NCBI GenBank assembly: GCA_025360005.1 | Contig: JANYDA010000008.1 | Coordinates: 62,001 to 126,000 of the forward strand | DNA from: Fibrobacteria bacterium | GTDB lineage: Bacteria > Fibrobacterota > Fibrobacteria > UBA11236 | DNA: 64,000 bases | Reading direction: 5' to 3' | Part shown: positions 7,308 through 16,591 of the stretch, piece by piece | Position numbering within the stretch: position 1 is the stretch's first letter | How the letters are laid out: every line of letters starts with the position of its first letter | Translations under genes and position numbers: made by a program | Notes under the pieces: generated by a model | Told to the model about the DNA's origin: nothing | The model's input: the letters and a program-made list of their open reading frames with translations, nothing else | Databases searched by the model: none

Positions 7308-8318
7308 TTACGGGGTTGCGGAGCCGCTCTTGGAACGGATCCTGAAGAGGAAATAGAACGGCGCCCCGAACAGGGACGTCACCAGAATGCAGATATGCAC
7401 CAGGGCCAGCACCTCGCCGCCTTGAGTAACACCCAGGTTACGATAGATCACTGCGCCCGCCGCCTCTCCCACGCCCAACCCCGACGGCGAAATGGGGATG
7501 CCGTTGATCATGGTCAGGGTGGGGACCACGAAACCCTGCACGGCCAAGGGAAGCGCCAGCCCCAAGGCGCGGGCGGAAAAATAATAGAGCAGGATGAGCC
7601 CGCAATCCACCACTATGCCCAATCCTAACGGCGCCAGCAATCCCCAGGGCCGCCGGCGATATACCAGCAGGGAATCCGACAGGGAACGGAGGAAGCCGCC
7701 GCCCGGCGCCCGATGCAATCGGGGATGCTCCAGGAAAAACCGGGACCAGGGCGAAAAGAAGAACGCTATCACCGCGGTGTATGTCAGGAAAACGCCGGCG
7801 TAGAAAATGCTGTTGACCCGGAGGGGCGCGGAATCCTTCCAGAGCCCGAAATTGGCCCAGGTCATGGCCATGGCAACGCACAAAAGGCCGTATAATCCGA
7901 TCAGCCTGTCCATGGCGATGGAGGTGAGCGCCAACGCTTTCTCCTCGGCGCCATGCTCCTTGAAGAGGTAATAGCCTTTGATGAAATCGCCGCCCGTGCC
8001 GCCGGGAATGAGGCTGTTGAAAAAGACGCCTATCATCTGGAGGCTGAAAACGCGGAAGGGATCCGCCTTGAGCCCGGCCTGGCGGATGAGCAGGAGCCAG
8101 CGCAACCAGGCCGGGACCAACACCGCCAGCAGATAGGTCAGGAAGGCGGCCAGGCACAGCCAGGGATGGGCCACGAACGCATGCGCGACCAATGCCGGAT
8201 CGAGCGCGCCCGAATGGATCAGGACCCAGATGGCTCCGCCGCCCAAAGCGAACTTGAGGAAATGCTTTAGGGGGGCCGGCATGTGGAATCGCCTGGTCAC
8301 GCCGATTTCATTCTCCAT
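7308..8318 (-). CDS. UPF0104 / AglD2-type flippase-like membrane protein
   Basis: A 336-residue polytopic membrane protein of the lysylphosphatidylglycerol synthase transmembrane (AglD2, UPF0104) family. Seven or eight hydrophobic helices are visible. The family hallmarks are SLQMIGVFFNSLIPGGTGGDFIKGYY (NxxxPGxxGxD-type) and the late GIPISPSGLGVGEAAGAV. Members are thought to move or modify glycolipids or phospholipids in the inner membrane. The start at 8318 is uncertain: no ribosome site precedes it and an ATG at 8282 (MPAPLKHF) begins closer to the first helix. It follows rnhB by nine bases and is probably the last gene of the leftward run. Confidence 0.85.
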   Translation of the reverse strand: MENEIGVTRRFHMPAPLKHFLKFALGGGAIWVLIHSGALDPALVAHAFVAHPWLCLAAFLTYLLAVLVPAWLRWLLLIRQAGLKADPFRVFSLQMIGVFFNSLIPGGTGGDFIKGYYLFKEHGAEEKALALTSIAMDRLIGLYGLLCVAMAMTWANFGLWKDSAPLRVNSIFYAGVFLTYTAVIAFFFSPWSRFFLEHPRLHRAPGGGFLRSLSDSLLVYRRRPWGLLAPLGLGIVVDCGLILLYYFSARALGLALPLAVQGFVVPTLTMINGIPISPSGLGVGEAAGAVIYRNLGVTQGGEVLALVHICILVTSLFGAPFYFLFRIRSKSGSATP

Positions 8319-8327
8319 CGGGATTGA

Positions 8328-9020
8328 TTATAGCTTTCCGGGACCGGAAATGCGCGGGTAGCCGCTTTCCTCTTCGCACCCATCCTGCGGTTCCTCATCG
8401 AAGAGATCCGGCTCCGCATCGAAAGCATTGCAAAAGGTTTTCCGATGGATGGGAGTCAGGCCATGCCTGAGGATGGCGTTGCGGTGGACCAAGGTGGCAT
8501 AGCCTTTATGGCCGGCGAATCCGTATTCGGGATAAAGCTCATGCATGGCCAGCATTTGCCGATCGCGGACGACCTTGGCCAGGATCGATGCCGCCGCGAT
8601 GGAAGCGGAGCGGCCGTCCCCTTTCACCAAGGTGCGTTGCGGCCAGCCTACGTCCGGTATCCGTTGGTTGCCGTCCACCAGCAAAAGCCCCGGGGCCAAG
8701 CCCATGGATTCCAAAGCGCGGCGCATGGCCAATAAGGATGCCCGCAGGATGTTATGCTTGTCTATCTCCGCCGGGCTGCATTCGCCAACGCCGAAGGCCA
8801 ATGCCCGCTCGCGGATTTCCGCGGAGAGCTGTTCCCGCGTGGCGGCGGAGAGCTTCTTGGAATCGTCCAGGCCCAGGATGGGCCGGGCGCGGAAATCCAG
8901 CAGCACGCAAGCGGCCACCACGTTCCCGGCCAGGGGCCCGCGCCCTACCTCATCGACCCCGCAAAAAACCGGGAACTCCGCGAGCAGTTGGGAGTCGAAA
9001 GACCAAAGGGGATAGGGCAT
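8328..9020 (-). CDS. rnhB: Ribonuclease HII
   Basis: A 230-residue RNase HII that cuts the RNA strand of RNA-DNA hybrids and nicks at single ribonucleotides in DNA. The type 2 signature GVDEVGRGPLAG supplies the first two catalytic acids. LLVDGNQ and the run KGDGRSASIAAASILAKVVRD carry the remaining acid and the substrate-binding GRS-like motif. HELYPEYGFAGHKGYAT is the usual C-terminal block. The acidic tail (EPDLFDEEPQDGCEEE) is not conserved. It lies nine bases after purN and nine before the UPF0104 gene, consistent with one transcript. Confidence 0.95.
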   Translation of the reverse strand: MPYPLWSFDSQLLAEFPVFCGVDEVGRGPLAGNVVAACVLLDFRARPILGLDDSKKLSAATREQLSAEIRERALAFGVGECSPAEIDKHNILRASLLAMRRALESMGLAPGLLLVDGNQRIPDVGWPQRTLVKGDGRSASIAAASILAKVVRDRQMLAMHELYPEYGFAGHKGYATLVHRNAILRHGLTPIHRKTFCNAFDAEPDLFDEEPQDGCEEESGYPRISGPGKL

Positions 9021-9029
9021 AACGGAAAA

Positions 9030-9698
9030 TTACGTCGTAGCGGCGAACCTGTCCAGGAAGCCGCCCAGATCCACGGCGCGCCCGGGCTCATGGCTCTCCG
9101 TGGGCTTCACTTCGCCGATAGCGAAGGCGCGGACCACTTGCCAATACCATTCATGCTCCCGCTTGAGCACCCCGGCGGCAACCGCTTCCGCCGAGCTTCC
9201 TGCCGGCACGGGTACCACCCGTTGCAGGATTATCTGGCCTTCGTCATAGGCTTCGTTAACCATGTGGATGGTGACCCCGGTGAACTGGCATCCGCGCGCG
9301 ATCACGGCCTCGTGGACTTTGCTCCCGTAGAAACCGGCGCCGCCAAAGGCGGGCAAAAGGGCCGGATGGATGTTGAGGATGCGGTTGGGAAGCAGGGCAT
9401 GGACGGGAGCCGGCACCAGTTTCATGTAGCCGGCGAGCACCAGCAAATCGATGGCGCTTGCTCGAATGATTTCCGCCATGCGAAGGGCGGCCTTTTCCTC
9501 GCTCCCTTCGGTAAAAGCGCTGACGTGGTACGCATGCGTGCCGAAGGCTTCCGCCTTGGCCATAGCTCCCGATTTGCTGTTGTTGGAGAGTACGAAGGCC
9601 AGATCCGCCGGCAAATCGCCGGAACGGATCCTGTCCATCAGGGCCTGGAGATTGGATCCCCCGCCCGAAGCGAATACCCCGATCCGGTAGCGAGCCAC
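9030..9698 (-). CDS. purN: Phosphoribosylglycinamide formyltransferase
   Basis: A 222-residue GAR transformylase that passes the formyl group of 10-formyltetrahydrofolate to glycinamide ribonucleotide in purine synthesis. The phosphate loop SGGGSNLQAL lies near the N-terminus. The catalytic Asn and His are in ILNIHPALLPAF, and the catalytic Asp is in NEAYDEGQIILQ. It starts with GTG at 9698, four bases after the stop of the B12 radical SAM gene. The C-terminus is slightly longer than in the E. coli enzyme (212 aa). No other purine gene is adjacent. Confidence 0.95.
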   Translation of the reverse strand: MARYRIGVFASGGGSNLQALMDRIRSGDLPADLAFVLSNNSKSGAMAKAEAFGTHAYHVSAFTEGSEEKAALRMAEIIRASAIDLLVLAGYMKLVPAPVHALLPNRILNIHPALLPAFGGAGFYGSKVHEAVIARGCQFTGVTIHMVNEAYDEGQIILQRVVPVPAGSSAEAVAAGVLKREHEWYWQVVRAFAIGEVKPTESHEPGRAVDLGGFLDRFAATT

Positions 9699-9702
9699 CG
9701 TA

Positions 9703-11310
9703 TCAGGCTTTGACGACCGCCTGGGCCTTGACGGCCGGCTCCGTCCTTAAGACCGGAGCCGTTTCCGCCATAGCTTCGTCATGGGAATGGCTATGCGAAG
9801 AGGCCGCGCGGATTTTGGGAGCCGCCGCGGAATACCCGCTGGCCTCCTGGGGCGCGCCGTGCTTCTTGAAAAGATGCTTGACCAAAGTGCCCGCGCCGCG
9901 CATCACGCGGTAACGTTCCCGGCTGTTGGTCAGGGCCATGATTGCCTGCTTGTAGATATAGGCGGGACGGAGGTAGAATTCGCGGCGGGCGCGATCGCAG
10001 AAGTCCACCAGGTCTTGCGAAGTCAGGCCCTTGCGGATGACGGTGGTGTTGTGTTGGCCGTCTTTATCCAGCCATTGATCGTAATCCTCGCTGGCGAGTT
10101 CGCCGCGGCTACGCGCCTCATTATAGGCCGTGGTGCCGGGATAGGCCATGATGGGATAAAACTGGGCCGTATTCGGATTCAGCTTCTTGGCCATTTCGAG
10201 CGTGCCTTGCAGGGTATCCTTGGTATCACCCAGGTTACCCACCATGAAGCAACCGTGGATGAGGATGCCGGCTTTGTTGGCGGAGTCCATGAATTTCTCG
10301 GACATGCCATTGGCCAAGCCCTTTTTCACGTTCTTCAAGACATCTTGGGAGCTGGATTCGAATCCGACGCAGAGTTCGCGGCAGCCGGCTTTCTTCATCA
10401 CGTCCAGCACTTCAAACTTAACGTCCGCGCGGGCATTGGCGGACCAGGTGACCTTGAGACCGCGGTTGATGACTTCCTGGCAGAGCTCCGCAGTGCGGGT
10501 GGGATGGGCCGTGAAGGTGTCGTCCTCGAAGAAGATCTCGCCCAGATCGGGGAAGTTCTCCTTGATGTAAGCCATTTCATCCACTACGTCCTTGATGCTG
10601 CGCTTGCGGTAGGTGTGGCCGGTAAGGGTTTGCGGAATGACGCAATAGGTGCAGCGGAACGGGCAGCCGCGGCCGGAAAGGATCACGATCAGCGGGTTGA
10701 TGTTGGCGCCGTAGAAATAACGCTTGTAGCAGGAAAAAAGATGCTTGCGGTAAACCTTGCTCACCCAGGGCAGCGTATCCAGGTTCTCGATCTTGGGGCG
10801 CTCCGGATTGCGGAAGACCTCTTCGCCTTTGCGCCAGGAAACGCCGAGGATCTTTTTCTTCTCATCGGACCCATCGCCGCGCAGGAAACGCACCAGTTCG
10901 CGGGCAGTGTAGTCGGCTTCGCCGGAGATGACGTAGTCGATGGCCATCTCGCGTTCCAGGATTTCCAGGGGCTCGGCGGTGGCATGGGTGCCCATCATGG
11001 CGATGTCGCAGCCGAAAGCTTCTTTGAGGGCCTTGCCGACCCGCATGTCGTTGTTGATGGAAGGGGTGGAGGTATTGAGGACGGCGAGTTGGGGGCCGAA
11101 GTCCTTGACCCGGTCCAGAGTGGCCTGCAAGTCCAGGTCCATGGCCGGCGAATCGATGACCAAGATTTCGTTCCCGTCCTGCTCGACGCAACCAGCGGCG
11201 TACGCCATGAACATGGGCCAATACAGCGTGCTGGATTTGGTGACGCAGGGACTCCGCGATTCCCGTGAGAACATGGGAAAGTAGGGTGGATTAAGGAACA
11301 AAACCTTCAT
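9703..11310 (-). CDS. B12-binding radical SAM protein
   Basis: The ATG at 11310 is chosen (535 aa): GGAGG stands eight bases upstream and the product then begins MKVLFLNPPYFP, the usual first strand of a B12-binding domain. Residues 1-180 form the cobalamin-binding Rossmann domain. The radical SAM triad CPFRCTYC follows near residues 214-221 and the GFESSS motif later. The architecture is that of HpnJ/BchE-like enzymes that modify lipids, antibiotics or cofactors through methyl transfer or ring chemistry. No hopanoid or bacteriochlorophyll gene is near, so the substrate is unknown. The last 50 residues are low complexity with a His-Ser patch (SSHSHSHDE) that could bind metal. Confidence 0.88.
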   Translation of the reverse strand: MKVLFLNPPYFPMFSRESRSPCVTKSSTLYWPMFMAYAAGCVEQDGNEILVIDSPAMDLDLQATLDRVKDFGPQLAVLNTSTPSINNDMRVGKALKEAFGCDIAMMGTHATAEPLEILEREMAIDYVISGEADYTARELVRFLRGDGSDEKKKILGVSWRKGEEVFRNPERPKIENLDTLPWVSKVYRKHLFSCYKRYFYGANINPLIVILSGRGCPFRCTYCVIPQTLTGHTYRKRSIKDVVDEMAYIKENFPDLGEIFFEDDTFTAHPTRTAELCQEVINRGLKVTWSANARADVKFEVLDVMKKAGCRELCVGFESSSQDVLKNVKKGLANGMSEKFMDSANKAGILIHGCFMVGNLGDTKDTLQGTLEMAKKLNPNTAQFYPIMAYPGTTAYNEARSRGELASEDYDQWLDKDGQHNTTVIRKGLTSQDLVDFCDRARREFYLRPAYIYKQAIMALTNSRERYRVMRGAGTLVKHLFKKHGAPQEASGYSAAAPKIRAASSHSHSHDEAMAETAPVLRTEPAVKAQAVVKA

Positions 11311-11437
11311 AGGCAAAGCCTCCGATATAAAAGGCAAAAAAGCGGTACTGGGCAGCCCCGACAACCCCCCAACGGGACCGAGGACCCAAAGTACCTAGTT
11401 CAATATTCAAATTCAAATATACGGCCCGGATTTCTTT

Positions 11438-12799
11438 TTAGCGTGCCCTAAATCTTTGGATATCGGCCTTGTCCAAAATCCCAATATCGTATTCCACCTG
11501 GAATTTTGCGGATTTTGACCCGGCTTCAAAACGAATGCGATCGGCTCCGGCGAGCAATACATCCAACCCGGCATAATACCCGGAATGGAAATCCCGTTCC
11601 AGCCAGGAGTTGTGATCCCACAGGCTGGCGCCTTCCCATCCCAAAATCCCTTGTAGACCGTAATAAACGCTCCAATGCCAAAGCCCCAAGGTCCGCTTAC
11701 GGACCAGGTCGCTACGGTTTTCCAGGGTGAAAACGTTTTCGCTTTTCCCCTGGAAAGCATCGTTCCCATAACCGCGCAAGGTGTTGACACCGCCAACGTG
11801 GAACCGATCATATCGCCCGAAACTGCGGCCCTCATCCCCGTCGCGGAACTGGTACAGGTTGGCCAATACCAGCGAGTTGCGGCTTTGCCAAGGCAGGTAG
11901 ACCCGGCTATCCGATAGCCACTCGCGATAGTCTGCGGGACCGCCCAGGAATCCGCCGTTCTGGGTCACGCGCAATTCCTGGTACACGCCGCTGCGGGGAT
12001 TATGCCTGCGATCGCGGCCATCCCACAACAATCCGGTGCCCATGCGCGGAACGAAATCGCCGCCCGGGCGCAGGAGGACACCGGAATCGCCCTTCCCATC
12101 GTTCAGGAAGAACAGCTCTCCGGCATATAATATATAGGCGGGCGGAGGCAATCCCGATGCCGCCAGGGACTGGGCCAGATCCAATTTGACCCGCCAGGAA
12201 TCTTCATGGAAAGCCTCGAAACGATTGTAGCTGTCCACCCGCAACAGGGCGAAGTCGTATTTGAGGGGGAGGTTCCATAAGCGGCTGGAACTTAAGGAAG
12301 CCTGGAATTCGGTGGTGCCCCCGAATCGGCTGATGAACTCGGCGCGGATGCCTTGGCCCAGGAAATTCAGGGACGCCAGCGCGGGCCCCAGGCTCAGGCC
12401 ATCCTGCTCGGTCTTGGAGACGGCCACGAAAGGGATGTATGGGGGCAGTTCCCTGAACACGTAGGTCAAAATGGCTTGGGAATCTTTTACTTGCGTCCGC
12501 AGGGAGACCTGGGCGAAGATGTCCAGGTCCTCCAACCGCGCCTGCTCGGATTCCCACTTGGCGCAAGTGAATGGCTCCCCTACCTTATTGCGCAACTCCC
12601 GCGCCACCACCTCCGGCTGCGTGGTGCGGAGACCTTGGAGATCCAGGGATTGGACGCGGAGGGACTCTGCCTCCCGGCAGCCCGTGTTGAGGGAGGAATC
12701 GCCTCCGGCCGGTTCCGCGGAGACGCCGCCCCAAGCAAGGCAAAGCAACGGAACGGCAATATGGATGCAACGCGATGAGAACGTATCGGGCGCGAACAT
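11438..12799 (-). CDS. Small Omp85/BamA-TamA family outer-membrane protein
   Basis: A 453-residue exported protein. After a signal peptide (IAVPLLCLAWGGVSA) comes one POTRA-like domain (residues about 48-115, VQSLDLQGLRTTQPEVVARELRNKVGEPF) and then a 16-strand type barrel. The barrel carries the loop-6 motif GGVNTLRGYGND and ends in alternating strands finishing with RFRAR rather than the usual aromatic residue. It is much shorter than BamA (796 aa at 49873) and has a single POTRA, so it is not the essential insertase. Families of this shape act as two-partner or lipid-linked translocators. The neighbour 100 bases downstream is the B12 radical SAM gene. No ribosome site is visible before the ATG. 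Confidence 0.8.
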   Translation of the reverse strand: MFAPDTFSSRCIHIAVPLLCLAWGGVSAEPAGGDSSLNTGCREAESLRVQSLDLQGLRTTQPEVVARELRNKVGEPFTCAKWESEQARLEDLDIFAQVSLRTQVKDSQAILTYVFRELPPYIPFVAVSKTEQDGLSLGPALASLNFLGQGIRAEFISRFGGTTEFQASLSSSRLWNLPLKYDFALLRVDSYNRFEAFHEDSWRVKLDLAQSLAASGLPPPAYILYAGELFFLNDGKGDSGVLLRPGGDFVPRMGTGLLWDGRDRRHNPRSGVYQELRVTQNGGFLGGPADYREWLSDSRVYLPWQSRNSLVLANLYQFRDGDEGRSFGRYDRFHVGGVNTLRGYGNDAFQGKSENVFTLENRSDLVRKRTLGLWHWSVYYGLQGILGWEGASLWDHNSWLERDFHSGYYAGLDVLLAGADRIRFEAGSKSAKFQVEYDIGILDKADIQRFRAR

Positions 12800-12861
12800 G
12801 CGGCGGGAAAGCTAGCAATTGCGTCGCCCCCCCCCCGCCTTCCGCATCCATCCCGGCGGCC

Positions 12862-13188
12862 TTACCTGGGCGCCAAGGTGGAGATGTATTCGATGGATTT
12901 CAAAGCCAGATCTTCCCACTTGGAAAGATGGGAAGCGGATATCTGCACCCACTCCTTCATGGCCCGGCCCTGGCCCGATGGGTCCCAGAGCCGGGAGCCC
13001 TTGAGCTTGAGCGCATCTTCCCGCGACTGGCCGGAAAGCTTCAGGACCAGATCGCCCTCGAAGAAGGCCATGAACCCGTTACCCCGGAATTTCATGCATT
13101 GCTTGCCGAACATGGTGGCTTTTTCGGCCCGCTTGGCCTTGGCAAGCTTCTCGGCAAGCGCATCGAAAACCTGTTGGGTATCGGGCAT
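12862..13188 (-). CDS. TfoX N-terminal-like domain protein
   Basis: A 108-residue single-domain protein. The pattern ATMFGKQCMKFRGNGFMAFFEGDLVLKL corresponds to the first half of TfoX/Sxy (alternating strands with a conserved MFG). The C-terminal helices (AMKEWVQISASHLSKWEDLALKSIEYI) resemble the helical part of YjbR/TfoX-like stand-alone proteins. TfoX itself regulates competence, but single-domain members have no proven role. It starts 12 bases after the gnd stop codon with GAGG four bases before the ATG, so it is likely co-transcribed with gnd. Confidence 0.65.
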   Translation of the reverse strand: MPDTQQVFDALAEKLAKAKRAEKATMFGKQCMKFRGNGFMAFFEGDLVLKLSGQSREDALKLKGSRLWDPSGQGRAMKEWVQISASHLSKWEDLALKSIEYISTLAPR

Positions 13189-13200
13189 GTTACCTCGCGA

Positions 13201-14622
13201 TCAGGCTTGCAGCCATTCCGTGTGGAAGACGCCGGGCTTGTCGATCCGCTCGTAGGTATGCGCGCCGAAATAATCGCGCTGGGCCTGGAGCAGGTTGGCG
13301 GGCAGGCTGGCGCTGCGGTATTGGTCGTAATAGGATAGCGCCGAGCTGAAGGCCGGGATGGCGATGCCGTTCTTGCCGGCCTCCGAGACCGCCAACCGCC
13401 AGTTCGCCTGGCTCTTGCGGATCACGTCGGTGAAGTACGGGGCCAGGATCAGGTTGGCCAGCTTGGGCTCGTTGCCGTACGCCTTTTTGATCTCGTCCAG
13501 GAATTGGGCCCGGATGATGCAGCCGCCGCGCCAGAGCATGGCGATTTCGCCGTAATGGAGATCCCATTTGTATTCCGTGGCCGCAGCGCGCAGGAGCTGG
13601 TAGCCCTGGGCGTAGGACATGATCTTGGACGCGTAGAGCGCGTCATGGATGGCGGGCAGGAACTTGGCCTTGTCGATGGCGAAATTGATTTCCGGGGCGG
13701 GCAGCCTGGAGGAAGCGGCCACGCGTTCATCCTTCATGGCGCTGAGGCTGCGCGCCACCACGGCTTCCATCATGGTGGGAATGGGGACGCCCAGATCCAT
13801 GGCGTTCTGGGAAGTCCATTTGCCGGTGCCCTTCTGCCCGGCGCGATCCAGTATGATGTCTACGATGGGCTTGCCGGTTTCCGGATCCTTCTTGCCCAGG
13901 ATGTCCCGCGTGATCTCGATGAGATAGGAGTTGAGCGGCCCATTGTACCATTCCGCGAACACCTCGCCGATCTCGGGAGCCGACATTTTCAAGAGTACCT
14001 TCATCATGAAGTACGCTTCGCAAATGAGCTGCATATCCCCGTACTCGATGCCGTTGTGGATCATCTTCACATAATGGCCGGCGCCGTCCGAGCCCACCCA
14101 TTCGCAGCAGGGGATGTCGTTGTTGGGGCCGACTTTGGCGGCGATGGATTGGAAGATGGGCTTGAGTTCCGGCCAGGCCGAGAGGGAGCCGCCCGGCATG
14201 ATGGAAGGGCCTTTCAGGGCGCCTTCTTCGCCGCCGGAAACGCCTACGCCCAGGAAGCGGAAGCCCTTGGCCTCCAGGTTCTTGGTGCGGCGCACGGAAT
14301 CGGGGAAATAGGAATTGCCGCCGTCGATGAGAATGTCGCCCTTGTCCAGGAACGGGACCAATTGATCGATGAGATCGTCGACGGCCGGGCCGGCTTTGAC
14401 CATCATCATAATCTTGCGAGGGCTTTTGAGCGCGCCCACCAGCTCCTTGAGGGAGTGGGTGCCGACGAGTTTCTTGCCCTTGCCGCGGCCTTGCATCAAT
14501 TCGTCCACCCTGGCGGTGGTGCGGTTGAAGACGGCCACGGTATAACCGCGGCTTTCCATGTTGAGGACCAGATTTTCACCCATGACCGCCAGGCCGATGA
14601 GGCCGATATCCGCTTGTGCCAT
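13201..14622 (-). CDS. gnd: 6-phosphogluconate dehydrogenase, decarboxylating
   Basis: A 473-residue enzyme of the oxidative pentose phosphate pathway that converts 6-phosphogluconate to ribulose 5-phosphate, CO2 and NADPH. The N-terminal Rossmann loop reads IGLIGLAVMGENLVLNM with NRTT following, the NADP-preferring pattern. The substrate-binding stretch ILIDGGNSYFPDSVRR and the signature VGVSGGEEGALKGPSIMPGG are intact, as is the catalytic WVGSDGAGHYVKMIHNGIEYGDM. The length equals the long, dimeric form. It is the first gene of the minus-strand run that continues with the TfoX-like gene. Confidence 0.97.
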   Translation of the reverse strand: MAQADIGLIGLAVMGENLVLNMESRGYTVAVFNRTTARVDELMQGRGKGKKLVGTHSLKELVGALKSPRKIMMMVKAGPAVDDLIDQLVPFLDKGDILIDGGNSYFPDSVRRTKNLEAKGFRFLGVGVSGGEEGALKGPSIMPGGSLSAWPELKPIFQSIAAKVGPNNDIPCCEWVGSDGAGHYVKMIHNGIEYGDMQLICEAYFMMKVLLKMSAPEIGEVFAEWYNGPLNSYLIEITRDILGKKDPETGKPIVDIILDRAGQKGTGKWTSQNAMDLGVPIPTMMEAVVARSLSAMKDERVAASSRLPAPEINFAIDKAKFLPAIHDALYASKIMSYAQGYQLLRAAATEYKWDLHYGEIAMLWRGGCIIRAQFLDEIKKAYGNEPKLANLILAPYFTDVIRKSQANWRLAVSEAGKNGIAIPAFSSALSYYDQYRSASLPANLLQAQRDYFGAHTYERIDKPGVFHTEWLQA

Positions 14623-14990
14623 TCTGTTTCCATGCTCCTGTATTGCGAAAAATCCCCGGACCGCCCCGCGGGCGCAATGTCCCGTCCCAAGAGCGGCCGA
14701 TGGAGGCCGGCGCCACCGGAGGGATCCGGAACGGGGCTGGGCAAAACTAAATAAGTTTGCCCCCCCTAGAAAGGGCCGGAACCGGACCCTGACGGAGTCT
14801 GTCCAACCCGGGCTGAATCCGGGTGCGGCCGCGGCGGCCGCGCAAAGCCGTGCCCGGAATGGCTGCCGCCTAGAATGAACTTGGGCGGGATAAGGTCCGG
14901 AATCGCCGTGTTTGTAAATTATACCCGCTAAACCACGACTGCCTGAACGCGAATTTGTACCGTACAGGAAAATTGCCGAAAGGGATTATC
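14623..14990. other. Divergent intergenic region between gnd and htrA
   Basis: 368 bases without a gene. At 14739-14762 GGGCAAA and TTTGCCC form a seven-base-pair stem around an A/T-rich loop, which could be an operator. Between 14800 and 14850 are G/C-rich self-complementary stretches. No clear -10/-35 pair was found for either gene; TAAATTAT near 14913 is the best -10-like sequence for htrA. Confidence 0.4.
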
Positions 14991-16565
14991 ATGAAGGGCT
15001 ACCGCCATGCTCCGCTTCTCGCCTTAACCATTCTATTCTCCGGGATCCTTCCCGGGGCCATCGCCCACGCCAAAGATGCCCCCGCCCCCAAGGAAGAGGC
15101 CCGCCCCAAGCGCGGCAGCCTGGATCTGGGCAAAGGGAAACCGGCCCAGACCGATGCCGCCAAGATCGAATTGCTTAACGGGGCCTTCGCCAAGGTGGTG
15201 GAAGCCGTATCGCCCTGCGTGGTCAGCGTGAATACGGAAAAGAAATGGTCCGAACAGGACAAGCAGATGAACCATCCCTTCTTCGAATTCTTCGGCATGC
15301 CCAACCAGCCGGACGGCGGGGGCCAGGAAGACAATTCCCCCAAGCGCAATATCCCGCTGGGCGGCGGCTCCGGCTTCATCGTGAACAAGCAGGGCTATGT
15401 TTTCACCAACGCGCACGTGGTGGAAGGCGCGGACATCGTCAAAGTCAGCCTCATCAACAAGAAGACCTACGTGGCCAAGGTGGTGGGCGTGGATAAAAAG
15501 GCAGACGTGGCCGTGCTCAAGATCAAAGCATCCGGCGAGGAATTGCCCGTGGTCGCTTTCGGGGATTCCAAGAAGCTGGGCATCGGCGAATGGGTGCTCG
15601 CCATCGGCAATCCCTTCGGCCTGCAGAACACGGTGACCTCCGGCATCGTTTCCGCCAAGGGCCGCCGCGATCAGATGCAGCAAGGCGACGCCTATCAGGA
15701 TTTCATCCAGACGGACGCGGCCGTGAACCCGGGCAACTCCGGCGGGCCGCTGGTCAATCTCAAAGGCGAAGTGGTGGGCATCAACTCCAGCATCTACACG
15801 CGCACGGGCGGCTATATGGGCGTCAGCTTCGCCATCCCCATCACCATGGCCGTGAAGGTGGCGGAGGATTTGATCTACGAAGGCAAGGTCACGCGCGGCT
15901 ATCTGGGCATCGGCATCGATAACGTCTCCGAGAACCTGGCGGATGCGCTGGGATTGGCCAATACGCAAGGCTGCCTGGTGCGCGAGGTGATGAAAAACGG
16001 GCCCGCCGCCAAAGGCGGGTTGAAAGAAGGCGATATCATCCTCAAGGTGCAGGGCGTAGTCGCCCAGGACGCGGCCGACCTCCGCAACATGGTGGCCGAT
16101 CTCAAGCCCGGCGAAAAATACGATTTCGAAGTCCTGCGCGACGGCAAGCGCCAGACCATCGGCCTCAAAATAGGCGCGAAGCCGGAAGAGAGCGAAGTCG
16201 CCGGCGACGACGCGGTCTCGGCCCCGGAACCGGACGAGAGCGACGGCAGCTTCCTGTCCAAGAAACTCGGCATCCGTTTCGGCACGCTGGACAAGGAGGC
16301 GCGCGTGAAATACGGCATCCCCAACGATCAGACCGGCGTGGTGATCACGGGGGTCTCGGACGGTTCCAGCGCGGCGGAGAGCGGATTGCAGGAAGGCATG
16401 GTCCTTTCCTATTACAAACGCCAAGCCGACGGTAGTTTTCAAAAAGTCGAGGATCCGAAAAAACTGCTGGCTGCGGTGAAGACATTGAAAGTGGGCGAGA
16501 AGATCGCGTTCAAGGTATTCGCCAAGGGCCGTACGGACTTCATCGCGCTGCAGGCCGACGAGTAG
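14991..16565 (+). CDS. Periplasmic serine protease Do/HtrA
   Basis: Start at ATG 14991 (524 aa), with AAGGG eight bases upstream and a signal peptide (APLLALTILFSGILPGAIAHA) directly after. The trypsin-like catalytic triad is visible: His142 in FTNAHVVEG, Asp172 in KKADVAVLKI and Ser250 in PGNSGGPL. Two PDZ domains follow (about 290-385 with GYLGIGIDNVSENLADALGL, and about 420-520). This is the DegP/DegQ layout of an envelope chaperone-protease that clears misfolded outer-membrane proteins. The enzyme fits a region rich in envelope assembly genes. It stands alone, between a divergent gnd and the non-coding repeat region. No sigma-E-type promoter could be recognised. Confidence 0.93.
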   Translation: MKGYRHAPLLALTILFSGILPGAIAHAKDAPAPKEEARPKRGSLDLGKGKPAQTDAAKIELLNGAFAKVVEAVSPCVVSVNTEKKWSEQDKQMNHPFFEFFGMPNQPDGGGQEDNSPKRNIPLGGGSGFIVNKQGYVFTNAHVVEGADIVKVSLINKKTYVAKVVGVDKKADVAVLKIKASGEELPVVAFGDSKKLGIGEWVLAIGNPFGLQNTVTSGIVSAKGRRDQMQQGDAYQDFIQTDAAVNPGNSGGPLVNLKGEVVGINSSIYTRTGGYMGVSFAIPITMAVKVAEDLIYEGKVTRGYLGIGIDNVSENLADALGLANTQGCLVREVMKNGPAAKGGLKEGDIILKVQGVVAQDAADLRNMVADLKPGEKYDFEVLRDGKRQTIGLKIGAKPEESEVAGDDAVSAPEPDESDGSFLSKKLGIRFGTLDKEARVKYGIPNDQTGVVITGVSDGSSAAESGLQEGMVLSYYKRQADGSFQKVEDPKKLLAAVKTLKVGEKIAFKVFAKGRTDFIALQADE

Positions 16566-16591
16566 CGCGCGGGTTTTGGTCGCGCACGTCC

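Noticed and set aside
13504-14754. A 416-codon open frame antisense to gnd
   Set aside because: Same cause: it mirrors the third-position bias of gnd and has no motif or ribosome site.
14800-14850. G/C-rich self-complementary stretch before the htrA gene as a possible riboswitch or tRNA
   Set aside because: No T-arm consensus, no acceptor stem closure and no known riboswitch core could be traced.
15033-16442. A 469-codon open frame antisense to the HtrA gene
   Set aside because: His/Ala/Gly-rich composition without domain structure; the sense strand carries the full catalytic triad and PDZ domains.
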